Below, one piece after another: positions 17,911 to 26,019 of a DNA stretch of 64,000 bases. Below the pieces are notes generated by a model. It did no database searches. It saw nothing but the letters and a program-made list of their open reading frames with translations, and was not told where the DNA came from. The translations under genes and the position numbers were made by a program. The first letter of the stretch is position 1. Each line of letters starts with the position of its first letter. Origin of the DNA: JAEXOD01 sp937930275 (lineage in GTDB: Bacteria; Bacteroidota; Ignavibacteria; Ignavibacteriales; Melioribacteraceae); NCBI GenBank assembly GCA_036733965.1, contig DAIMZL010000002.1:1-64000 (forward strand), read 5' to 3'.

Positions 17911-18696
17911 ATGTTCAATAAATTTATGATTATTTTTCAAATAATTCAAAAAAAATTAAATAATTTCCTATATTTTTTCGGGTTTATTCTTGAAACTATT
18001 ATAAATTTATTACTATTTTTTAAGCAAAAACAAGTTACGGTTGCTGTTCTATTGCGGCAAATATTATTTACAGGTTTTGAATCATTGGGACTAATTGCTG
18101 TTACTGCTGTAATTATCTCCGGCATGGTTATTATTCAGGGGAATTCAATCACCCCTAACTTTATTTCTTCTCCCTTAATTTATACTATATTAATTTCTAT
18201 CGTTACGCGCGAATTAAGCACATTACTTACGGCTCTTTTTGTCGTTTCAAGATCAGGGGCGGCAATTGCTACCGAATTAGGAAATATGGTCTTAAACGAA
18301 GAAGTTGATTCCTTATTAAGTATTGGCATTTCCCCTTTTACTTATTTAGTAATTCCCAGACTTATAGGTGTTGTTATTTCGGTATTTGTACTAAGTGTTT
18401 ACTTTAATATTTTCGGCTTACTCGGAAGTGCATTGTTAACTCAAGCTATTTATGATCTCCCATTTTCAAGTTTTATAAATAATGCCTTTGCCGAATTATC
18501 TTTTATAGATGTTGCGAGTAGTTCAATTAAAGCAATTTTATTTGGTTTTGTAATTTCAATTATTTGTTGTTACCATGGATTAAAGGTTTCCAACGCATTA
18601 ACCGAAGTACCTCAAAGGACATCCAAAGCAGTTGTTCATTCTATAGGAACTATTGTTATTATAGATATTTTAGTTTCGGTGCTTTTTTATGTTTAA
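17911..18696 (+). CDS. mlaE: MlaE-family ABC transporter permease
   Basis: This is an inner-membrane permease of the MlaE/YrbE family that moves phospholipids between inner and outer membranes together with an MlaF ATPase and an MCE protein. The frame opens at 17854, but ATG 17911 gives the usual length (about 261 aa). Family marks are SRSGAAIATELGNMVLNEEVDSLLSIGISPFTYLVIPR, with a variant of the conserved EQIDAL coupling helix. About five to six hydrophobic helices are seen. It starts an operon: the next gene overlaps it by 8 nt. A second mlaE-like gene lies at 55266-56048. Confidence 0.85.
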   Translation: MFNKFMIIFQIIQKKLNNFLYFFGFILETIINLLLFFKQKQVTVAVLLRQILFTGFESLGLIAVTAVIISGMVIIQGNSITPNFISSPLIYTILISIVTRELSTLLTALFVVSRSGAAIATELGNMVLNEEVDSLLSIGISPFTYLVIPRLIGVVISVFVLSVYFNIFGLLGSALLTQAIYDLPFSSFINNAFAELSFIDVASSSIKAILFGFVISIICCYHGLKVSNALTEVPQRTSKAVVHSIGTIVIIDILVSVLFYV

Positions 18697-19402
18697 AAAT
18701 CTTAGACTCGAAAATATTTTAATTACTGATTCAGAGACTACTTTAATTGATAGTCTTTCTTCTACAATTGAATTACAATCTACTGTATTAATGCTTGCAG
18801 ATAATAGTTTTGCATTAAAATCTTTAATCAAATCTATTGGTGGCATTTATCCTCCAAATTCAGGTCGAATATTATTGGACGATATTGATATTTTTTCAAA
18901 TGATAGGATTAATGAAGATTTAATAAAAAAGAATATTTCATTTATTTTTGAAAAAGGTGCATTACTTTCTAATCTTAGCATATTGCAAAATTTGCTTTTA
19001 ACTTTAGATTTTCATTTCCCAAACGAAGACCATAATAAAAAAATTAAAAGAATTAACGCCTATTTAAATGAATTTGAATTAAACATAAACCTTAATGATA
19101 GACCTTCACAATTAAATATTGAACAAATTAAACTACTCGGGTTTATAAGAGGACTGCTTTCGGAGCCTGAAATAATAATTTATGATGAACCATTTAGATA
19201 CACTGACGCCAACTCGAAAAAAATAATAATTCGCAAGATGAAAGAACTAAAAGGAAACAATATAACTCAAATAATAAAAACTCAATTCAACGAAGATTTT
19301 GTAAAATTCTGTAATTTAATTTACTATATTATTAACGGAAAATTGATTTTTTCAGGAAGTCTTAAAGATTTCATCAACTCTCAATTTGAATTTAGAGGTT
19401 AG
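18689..19402 (+). CDS. degenerate MlaF-like ABC ATPase
   Basis: This 237-aa protein occupies the MlaF slot between the permease and the MCE gene and aligns by eye along the whole ABC ATPase fold (PNSGRILLDDIDI, a Q-loop region ISFIFEKGALLSNLSILQNL, then IIIYDEPF). The nucleotide motifs are badly worn. In Walker A, GxxGxGKS becomes DNSFALKS at residues 38-45, keeping Lys and Ser but no glycine. The LSGGQ signature is LNIEQ. The Q-loop Gln is Glu, and the switch His is missing (IKTQFN). Walker B with Asp-Glu remains. It may bind nucleotide poorly or act only structurally. The frame is intact with no stops, and it overlaps mlaE by 8 nt, so it does not look like a random pseudogene. Confidence 0.72.
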   Translation: MFKNLRLENILITDSETTLIDSLSSTIELQSTVLMLADNSFALKSLIKSIGGIYPPNSGRILLDDIDIFSNDRINEDLIKKNISFIFEKGALLSNLSILQNLLLTLDFHFPNEDHNKKIKRINAYLNEFELNINLNDRPSQLNIEQIKLLGFIRGLLSEPEIIIYDEPFRYTDANSKKIIIRKMKELKGNNITQIIKTQFNEDFVKFCNLIYYIINGKLIFSGSLKDFINSQFEFRG

Positions 19403-19404
19403 TT

Positions 19405-20448
19405 TTGAAATTACGACTAAAATATACCGGACTATTCGTCTCCTTTTTTGTAGTAATTGCCTTTGCAATTATTCTTTTTACTGTATATATTTTAACTGCC
19501 AATAAAAGAATATTCTCGGAAAAAGTATTATTTCATACTTCGTTTGAAAATTCAATCGGATTATCGGAAGGGGCACCGGTTTTTTTTAAGGGGTTTAAAA
19601 TCGGTTTTATTGAAGATTTTTATCTCGATGACAAAAACAAAGTTATTACTAATTTTTATATTTTTAAGGAATATGTTAATAAAATAGCAAATCGTTCAGT
19701 AATAATTAAATCGGTTCATCCTATTACTTCGGTTTCAAATATTGAAATTATTCTATTACCTGACGGAATAATTAGCCCGTCAAACTACTATCAAATTTTA
19801 TCTTCTGATTTTTATCAAGGGAAAAAACTGCTATCTGAGAACAACCTATCAATTACGGGGGCGGATAAACTTTCATATATAGTAAACAACCTTAATTCCG
19901 TACTTATTGATGTTAATAACATTATCGCAAAAGATTCGGCAGCTAACAACAGGAGCATATCACAAGTTCTTAATTCCGGACTTGCTATTTTAGAGCAAAC
20001 CGAAAAATTACTTAAAATGCTTAACGGAACGGAAACAAATCCCGGTGAATTACTCCTCTCTTTCAAAAATTTTTCAAAAACCAGTGCAGAACTTATCAAG
20101 ACATCGCAATTGATGAATAAAACATTGTACTCTATGGATACATTAACAAATGCTTATAAAAATCCGGAGGGTTTACTTGCAAAAATGATTGACCCAACCG
20201 GTGAAAACATTGTTAACCCCACTACTAAAGTACTTGGTGAATTGCAAGTTTTGTTAAGTGAACATGAAAAATTTGCAAATTACTTAAACTCAAAATCATC
20301 CGAGATTTCTATTTTACTTCAAAAACTTGATTTTACGCTAATTAAATTAAATACAACTTTGGAAGGAATTAATAATAACCCTTTAATTAGTTCGGGTATA
20401 AGCGAAGAAAAAGTTAAAATACCTTTAATTTATTCACCTTTAAAATAA
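19405..20448 (+). CDS. mlaD: MCE/MlaD-family lipid-binding protein
   Basis: This is an MCE-domain protein (347 aa) anchored by one N-terminal helix (about residues 8-30). The periplasmic MCE domain is at about 38-115 (FHTSFENSIGLSEGAPVFFKGFKIGFIEDFYL, VIIKSVHPITSVSNIEIILLP). A long, probably helical C-terminal region follows, which in the family forms a hexameric lipid channel. The start codon is TTG at 19405, two bases after the upstream stop; a start further in would cut into the anchor helix. It should work with MlaE and the MlaF-like protein in retrograde or anterograde lipid movement across the periplasm; substrate direction is not deducible. Confidence 0.83.
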   Translation: MKLRLKYTGLFVSFFVVIAFAIILFTVYILTANKRIFSEKVLFHTSFENSIGLSEGAPVFFKGFKIGFIEDFYLDDKNKVITNFYIFKEYVNKIANRSVIIKSVHPITSVSNIEIILLPDGIISPSNYYQILSSDFYQGKKLLSENNLSITGADKLSYIVNNLNSVLIDVNNIIAKDSAANNRSISQVLNSGLAILEQTEKLLKMLNGTETNPGELLLSFKNFSKTSAELIKTSQLMNKTLYSMDTLTNAYKNPEGLLAKMIDPTGENIVNPTTKVLGELQVLLSEHEKFANYLNSKSSEISILLQKLDFTLIKLNTTLEGINNNPLISSGISEEKVKIPLIYSPLK

Positions 20449-20453
20449 ATATT

Positions 20454-21296
20454 ATGAAACGGTTATTAATACCTTTAGTTTTTTTAATGTCTTTCATCAT
20501 TTTAGGATGTTCTGTTACATCAAACATAAACAACAATCAAAACAATATCAAAAATATAAACTATTTAACAAATTCAGCTAAAAATTTTATAAAAAGTGAT
20601 AATTACAAAGCAGCTTTACCTTGTTTATTATCGGCATATAATAATTCATTGATGCTTAATGATAATAATATTTTATTTAATTTAGCTTTTGCAATAGCAA
20701 CTTCATATTATTACACTAAAAACGATACTTTATTTTTCATATGGTCGCTAAAAGCAAAAAGCCTAAATAGCAATAATTTCGAACTATATAGTGCCAAAGA
20801 ATTATTCTTTTCAATTGATACTTTATATACACATTCAAATTTTAGTAAATTAGCAAGTATAAAAATACCAATTACTTATGAGCAATTATATCCTGATGAA
20901 TATATAATAGCTATCTCAAAAGTTACCTATGCTTCAGTTGTTAAAAATAATTCTGTAAACAATTACTTAACCTCTTTACTGAATATAGGGGGAAATAAAT
21001 CCGTTTATTATTTGGAAACTAAAGCTTATATTTGGTATATGCTTGGTGAAATACTTTCGCTAAATAACAAAAACGATGAAGCAATTTACAATTATACTTG
21101 TGCTATTAATGCAGCAATAAAAACTAATTATTATTCTATTGCAGCTGTTAGTTATGAAAAATTAGGGAATATATTTAGTATTTCCGATAAAAATAAAAGC
21201 AACGAATATTATGTAAAAAGTTCAGACTTTTATCTATTATGTAACGACTTATATAAATCAAATGAAATGTTATTAAAATGTAAACAAATTAACTAA
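20454..21296 (+). CDS. TPR-like lipoprotein of the mla operon
   Basis: This 280-aa predicted lipoprotein has a signal peptide with lipobox IILGC. The body is all-helical and Asn/Lys/Tyr-rich, with tetratricopeptide-like pairs (for example about 215-260, NDEAIYNYTCAINAAIKTN and IAAVSYEKLGNIFSISDKNKS). I do not recognise a named family. It begins 5 bp after the mlaD-like gene, so it is very likely co-transcribed and may be an outer-membrane-side partner of the MCE complex, taking the place of MlaA/MlaC, for which no gene is seen here. That role is inference from position and lipidation only. Confidence 0.65.
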   Translation: MKRLLIPLVFLMSFIILGCSVTSNINNNQNNIKNINYLTNSAKNFIKSDNYKAALPCLLSAYNNSLMLNDNNILFNLAFAIATSYYYTKNDTLFFIWSLKAKSLNSNNFELYSAKELFFSIDTLYTHSNFSKLASIKIPITYEQLYPDEYIIAISKVTYASVVKNNSVNNYLTSLLNIGGNKSVYYLETKAYIWYMLGEILSLNNKNDEAIYNYTCAINAAIKTNYYSIAAVSYEKLGNIFSISDKNKSNEYYVKSSDFYLLCNDLYKSNEMLLKCKQIN

Positions 21297-21309
21297 TTAA
21301 AGGATACTT

Positions 21310-23147
21310 ATGAAGAAAATATTATTTTTTATCTTATTATTACCAATAACTTATAGCTTTGCACAAAATTGGCAAAAAGTAGACTCTGTTTTCGCCCCTA
21401 ACGGAATTGGTGTTTGCTCTTTCTCATCTCCTTTTTTAATTGATTATGACGGAGACGGTTATAAAGATGTTTTTTTGGGAAGTACCGATAATAGAGTAAA
21501 ATTTTTCAGAAATAAATCTTCTGCAACTTTACCTCCTACATTTTCAATTAATGAACTATTATTAGATCAAATTTATGCCAACGGTTACCAGTATACCAAC
21601 TCTTACTATCCTGTATTGGCTGATTTAGATAACGATTTGTTAGACGAACTTATTATTGGCGGATATAACGGATTTTTGCTTTATAAAAACAAAGGTACTT
21701 ATTTAGAACCAAATTGGGTTAAAATTGATTCGATATTTGCTTCTGTAAATAATTTAATAGGAACAGATGCTAAACCAGCTTTCGTAGATATTGACGGAGA
21801 CGGAGATTTAGATTTATTTGCAGGAATTGGCGAATCACTTTTTGGTGGTCCTGATGCCGGAATAACGATCGGTTTTAGAAATGACGGCACACCTACTAAT
21901 CCTTCATTTAGACAAGACAATTCTTTGACGACCGGTTTACCGGATGCAGGATATAACTCTTATCCGACTTTTGCCGATTTGGATAATGACGGCGATTATG
22001 ATTTACTAATAGGTAGAGATTTGTCGTCTCTACTTTATTACAGAAATACCGGTAGCAGAACTGCTCCGATTTGGACTGCAGCCAATAATGTATTTGGTAT
22101 TGTAGAGACATCTACTTATTGGAAAAATCCATGTTTAGCAGATTTAGATAATGACGGAGATTATGATTTGCTTTACGGAACTGCTGACGGAAATTTATAT
22201 TACTACCAAAATGCGGGAACTATTACTTCTCCGAGCTTTTTGTTAAAAACAGAATATTTTAGAGTGATTAAAAACAACGGAAGCGGTGCAACGGTTTCTA
22301 TTGCCGATATAGATAATGACGGTGATAATGATTTTATAAGCGGGTCTTGGACGGGAAAAGTTAACTACTTTAAAAATAACGGAAATAAAACAACTCCAAG
22401 TTTTATTCCTGCAACTTCATCGTTTACTGGGTTAACTCCCGGTTCCTATTCTGCGCCTATTTTTGTGGATTTGGAAAAAGATGGTGATTATGACATAGTA
22501 TCCGGAGCTCTAAGCGGAAAATTATTTTATTATGTAAACAACAATAATTCATTCCAAGCGAACACTACGTCATTTGCTAATATTACTGTTAGCGGTTTTA
22601 GTTACCCTGCTTTTTGCGATATTGATAATGACGGCGATATTGATATGTTGCTCGGAGGTGAATCAAGCGGTGAAACTTCATTTTATGTAAACAATCAAGG
22701 TGTTTATACTTTGGATAATACTTATATACGCGATATTGTATTCCCCTCAAATACAAGACCGACATTTTCCGATATTGATAATGACGGCGATTACGATTGC
22801 ATATTTGGCAAATCAAACGGGGATATAATAATGTATGAAAATATTGGTACAATTGAAGCACCAAGATGGGAATTGAATTCGGAAATATTCACGGGTATAA
22901 AGGTTAAACAAAATGCCGCTCCTTGCTTTGCCGATTTTGACAATGATAAACGAAAAGATTTAATTGTTGCTGAATATGACGGAAATTTTACGTTTTACAA
23001 AAATTTATTTGCGTTNNNNNNNNNNNNNNNNNNNNNNNNNNNNNNNNNNNNNNNNNNNNNNNNNNNNNNNNNNNNNNNNNNNNNNNNNNNNNNNNNNNNN
23101 NNNNNNNNNNNNNNNTATATACAGGCAAAATGATTTTAATGAAATAA
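21310..23147 (+). CDS. FG-GAP/VCBS repeat secreted protein, interrupted by assembly gap
   Basis: This is an exported protein with a signal peptide (ILFFILLLPITYSFAQ) followed by about ten FG-GAP/VCBS calcium-binding repeats of the form DxDxDGDxDLLxG (for example DIDGDGDLDLFAG, DLDNDGDYDLLIG and DIDNDGDIDMLLGG), which fold as a beta-propeller. The coding sequence runs into 100 N at 23016-23115. After the gap one frame reads YTGKMILMK then TAA at 23145-23147, which looks like the end of a type IX secretion sorting domain. That frame differs from the pre-gap frame, so the true gap is not 100 bp. An intrinsic terminator follows at once. AGGA precedes the ATG. It is probably secreted and surface-attached; its ligand is unknown. 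Confidence 0.8.
23016..23115. other. assembly gap of 100 N inside a CDS
   Basis: Exactly 100 N, the conventional placeholder for a gap of unknown size. It removes the linker and most of the C-terminal sorting domain of the FG-GAP protein. Comparison with the intact domain at the end of the 37838-40897 gene suggests roughly 250-300 bp are missing (inference). Confidence 0.95.
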
Positions 23148-23152
23148 GGCAT

Positions 23153-23205
23153 AAGGGGAATAGTTTTTACAAACATTCCCCTTCCCTTTTCTCTTTTTTC
23201 TTTTC
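23153..23205 (+). terminator. Rho-independent terminator after the FG-GAP gene
   Basis: AAGGGGAAT (23153-23161) pairs perfectly with ATTCCCCTT (23175-23183) and is followed by CCCTTTTCTCTTTTTTCTTTTC. It lies 6 bp after the TAA at 23147, supporting that stop as the real gene end. Confidence 0.85.
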
Positions 23206-23334
23206 AACAGGGTAAAAAAAAAGTATTTTTTTACTTCTCGGCAACAAATTCCCATTAATTCCGTCTTAAAAATTGCAAATATTAATATTTGTTAAAAAAC
23301 CAGAAAAATAAACTAAATATTTTAGGGGTAAAAT

Positions 23335-25998
23335 ATGAAAAACTATTTACTGTTTTGCATAGTAATACTTTATACTAATGTAAGCATTACTAAAGCAGAA
23401 GAATTAAATTTTATCAAAAATGTTAAAATTTCTAAAACTAACGAAAAAATAACTATTGATGCCTTTCTTACAGAAAGTGTTTGGCAAAGTAAAGGATTTA
23501 CAGGACTAATTCAGCAAGATCCGGTTCAAGGAGTTAATCCCACGCAATTTTCAGAGATGTGGGTTACATATGATGACGAAGCTTTTTACTTTGCGGCGAA
23601 ATATTATGATTCTCATCCTGATTCTATTATAGCGCGACTTGTGAGAAGAGACTTTATTTGGGGAGACCCTTCTGACGGTTGTGTTTTATATCTTGACCCT
23701 TTCGGTGATAAAAGAAACGGCTATTTTTTCTATGTTTCGGCAGCAGGCGGAATTGCGGACGGACTTATTGAAAACGATACTAAACAACCAAATGATTTAA
23801 CTTGGGATGCAGTTTGGGAAGGTAAAGCAAGAATTGACGAGAAAGGTTGGTATATTGAAATGAAAATTCCATATTCTCAAATAAGATTTAAGGATTCAGA
23901 AATCCAAAATTGGGGAATAAATGTGGAAAGATTTATTAGCAGAAACGCCGAAACCGATATGCTTGCTTTTACTCCTCGTAATGAAGCGGGATTTACATCT
24001 CGATTTCCCGTTCTTATTGGTTTAAACGGAATAAAAACATCCAGAGGCTTTGAATTATTACCATATATTACCGGAAAAGCCGAATACGTAGGAAACGACC
24101 CGAGTGATCCTTTTAATCCGGGTAAAAAATATGAACCGGGAATTGGTGTAGATATTAAAGCCGGCTTAGGAAGTAGTTTAATGTTAAACGGTACTATAAA
24201 TCCGGATTTTGGACAAGTTGAAGTAGATCCTGCAGTTGTTAATTTAACCGATGTTGAATCGGCTTTTGAAGAAAAACGCCCTTTTTTTACTGAAGGTGTA
24301 ACCGTATTTCAATTTGGTAGAGGCGGAATTAATAATAACGTAAATTATGCATGGTCATTACCTAATATTTTTTATAGTAGAAGAATAGGTCGAGCCCCTC
24401 AAGGGATGCTCCCTAATTATGATTATGCAGACGTTCCTAACGGTACACATATTTTAGGCGCTGCAAAAATAACGGGCAAAGTTTTTGATGACTGGAGAAT
24501 TGGTACAATACACGCTGTTACAAAGCGGGAATTTGCCGACATTGAATTGAACAAAATTCGCTCTGATATCGAACTTGAACCATTAACTTATTACGGGGTA
24601 TTAAGAATCCAAAAAGATTTTAATAGCCGTAAACAAGGATTTGGTATTCTTTCAACTTTTACGAATAGATTTTTTAAAGATGATAGATTACAAAGCTTTA
24701 TTAATAAAGATGCTTTAGTAGTTGCTGCAGACGGTTGGACGAATTTAACCGAAGACGGTACATATGTGCTTTCCGGATGGGGTGCTTTAAGTAGAATTAG
24801 CGGAGATAAAAATAGAATTATTGCTGTACAACAAAACGCCGGTCATTATTTCCAACGTCCTGATGCTACCCATTTAAATGTGGATACTAATGCTACTTCG
24901 CTAACCGGTTTTTCGGGGCGTTTAGTCCTTAATAAAAATCGTGGAGCTTTTGTTTTGAATTCTGCAATCGGATTTGTAAGTCCAAAGTTTGAGATAAACG
25001 ATTTGGGTTTTAACTCGTTCAGTGATTTAATTAATGCACATATTTATACCGGATATAGATTTAATACTCCTACTAAGTATTACCAAAATGCCGGTTTTAC
25101 GCTTGCCACATATGCAAATTATGATTTTGGCGGTAATATTACTGCCAATAGTTATAATTTTGGATCGTATATTACTCTTCCTGATTTATACGGAGCAAAC
25201 TTTAATATTAGTTATTCACCGGCTACTTATAATGCTCGTAAAACTCGCGGCGGACCTTTAACAAGAAATCCGATTTCCCGAGCTGCAAGTTTTAATGCTT
25301 ATTCAGATAATAGGCTTTGGTGGGTAATTTCTTTCGGCGGACTATACCGCAACGGTGAAGATTCAAAAACTATAGATTTTTATACCGGTTTTGAGTTTAA
25401 AGTTACTCCAACCTTAACTCTACAATTTAACCCGGAAATAATTGCAGAAAATTACAACGCACAATGGTTAACATCATATTCTGATAATACTGCAACCGAA
25501 ACTTATAAAAGGCGCTATGTTTTTGCTAATTTAAAGCAAAACACGGTTGTTGCCGAAGTTCGGGCTGATTGGATTATCACATCAGATTTAAGCTTACAAG
25601 TATATTTACAACCCTTAATAGCTGCAGGTAAGTATGATAATTTTAAGGTACTAAAACATCCCAAATCTTATAATTTTATGAAATACGGTGAACAAGGTTC
25701 TTCTCTAATTAAAACGACCTTTGAATCAGGTTATTCTATTTATACACTTGATGCTGACGGAGAGGGACCAAGCAACCCTAAAACTATCGGAGACCCAAAT
25801 TTTAATTACATTTCTTTACGTGGAAGTGCCGTTTTACGCTGGGAATATTTACCCGGTAGTACTCTTTATTTTGTTTGGACACAAAGCAGAGAAAATATTG
25901 AATCTACGGGTGATTTTGAAATGGGTCACTCGTTCGATACTATGATGAGCATAAAACCGGATAATATATTTATGATAAAAATTAGTTATTGGTTATAA
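23335..25998 (+). CDS. DUF5916 family outer-membrane protein with CBM9-like domain
   Basis: This is an 887-aa exported protein. After the signal peptide comes a carbohydrate-binding family 9-like domain (about residues 30-215; DAFLTESVWQSKGFTGL, YDDEAFYFAAKYYDSHPDSI, WDAVWEGKARIDEKGWYIEMKIPYSQIRF). The rest is a DUF5916 region rich in alternating aromatic strands, ending in the hydrophobic-aromatic IKISYWL typical of outer-membrane barrels. Family members are common in Bacteroidota; function is unknown, with a role in binding or taking up glycans or peptides often guessed. AGGGG sits upstream of the ATG. It stands alone between the FG-GAP terminator and a convergent kinase operon, with a short AT-only inverted repeat in the 21-bp spacer. 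Confidence 0.85.
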   Translation: MKNYLLFCIVILYTNVSITKAEELNFIKNVKISKTNEKITIDAFLTESVWQSKGFTGLIQQDPVQGVNPTQFSEMWVTYDDEAFYFAAKYYDSHPDSIIARLVRRDFIWGDPSDGCVLYLDPFGDKRNGYFFYVSAAGGIADGLIENDTKQPNDLTWDAVWEGKARIDEKGWYIEMKIPYSQIRFKDSEIQNWGINVERFISRNAETDMLAFTPRNEAGFTSRFPVLIGLNGIKTSRGFELLPYITGKAEYVGNDPSDPFNPGKKYEPGIGVDIKAGLGSSLMLNGTINPDFGQVEVDPAVVNLTDVESAFEEKRPFFTEGVTVFQFGRGGINNNVNYAWSLPNIFYSRRIGRAPQGMLPNYDYADVPNGTHILGAAKITGKVFDDWRIGTIHAVTKREFADIELNKIRSDIELEPLTYYGVLRIQKDFNSRKQGFGILSTFTNRFFKDDRLQSFINKDALVVAADGWTNLTEDGTYVLSGWGALSRISGDKNRIIAVQQNAGHYFQRPDATHLNVDTNATSLTGFSGRLVLNKNRGAFVLNSAIGFVSPKFEINDLGFNSFSDLINAHIYTGYRFNTPTKYYQNAGFTLATYANYDFGGNITANSYNFGSYITLPDLYGANFNISYSPATYNARKTRGGPLTRNPISRAASFNAYSDNRLWWVISFGGLYRNGEDSKTIDFYTGFEFKVTPTLTLQFNPEIIAENYNAQWLTSYSDNTATETYKRRYVFANLKQNTVVAEVRADWIITSDLSLQVYLQPLIAAGKYDNFKVLKHPKSYNFMKYGEQGSSLIKTTFESGYSIYTLDADGEGPSNPKTIGDPNFNYISLRGSAVLRWEYLPGSTLYFVWTQSRENIESTGDFEMGHSFDTMMSIKPDNIFMIKISYWL

Positions 25999-26019
25999 TT
26001 CACCCTAAAAATAATTTAA

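Noticed and set aside
23116..23133. Apparent end YIQAK of the FG-GAP protein
   Set aside because: Depends on the placeholder gap being exactly 100 bp; another frame gives a sorting-domain-like end followed by a terminator.
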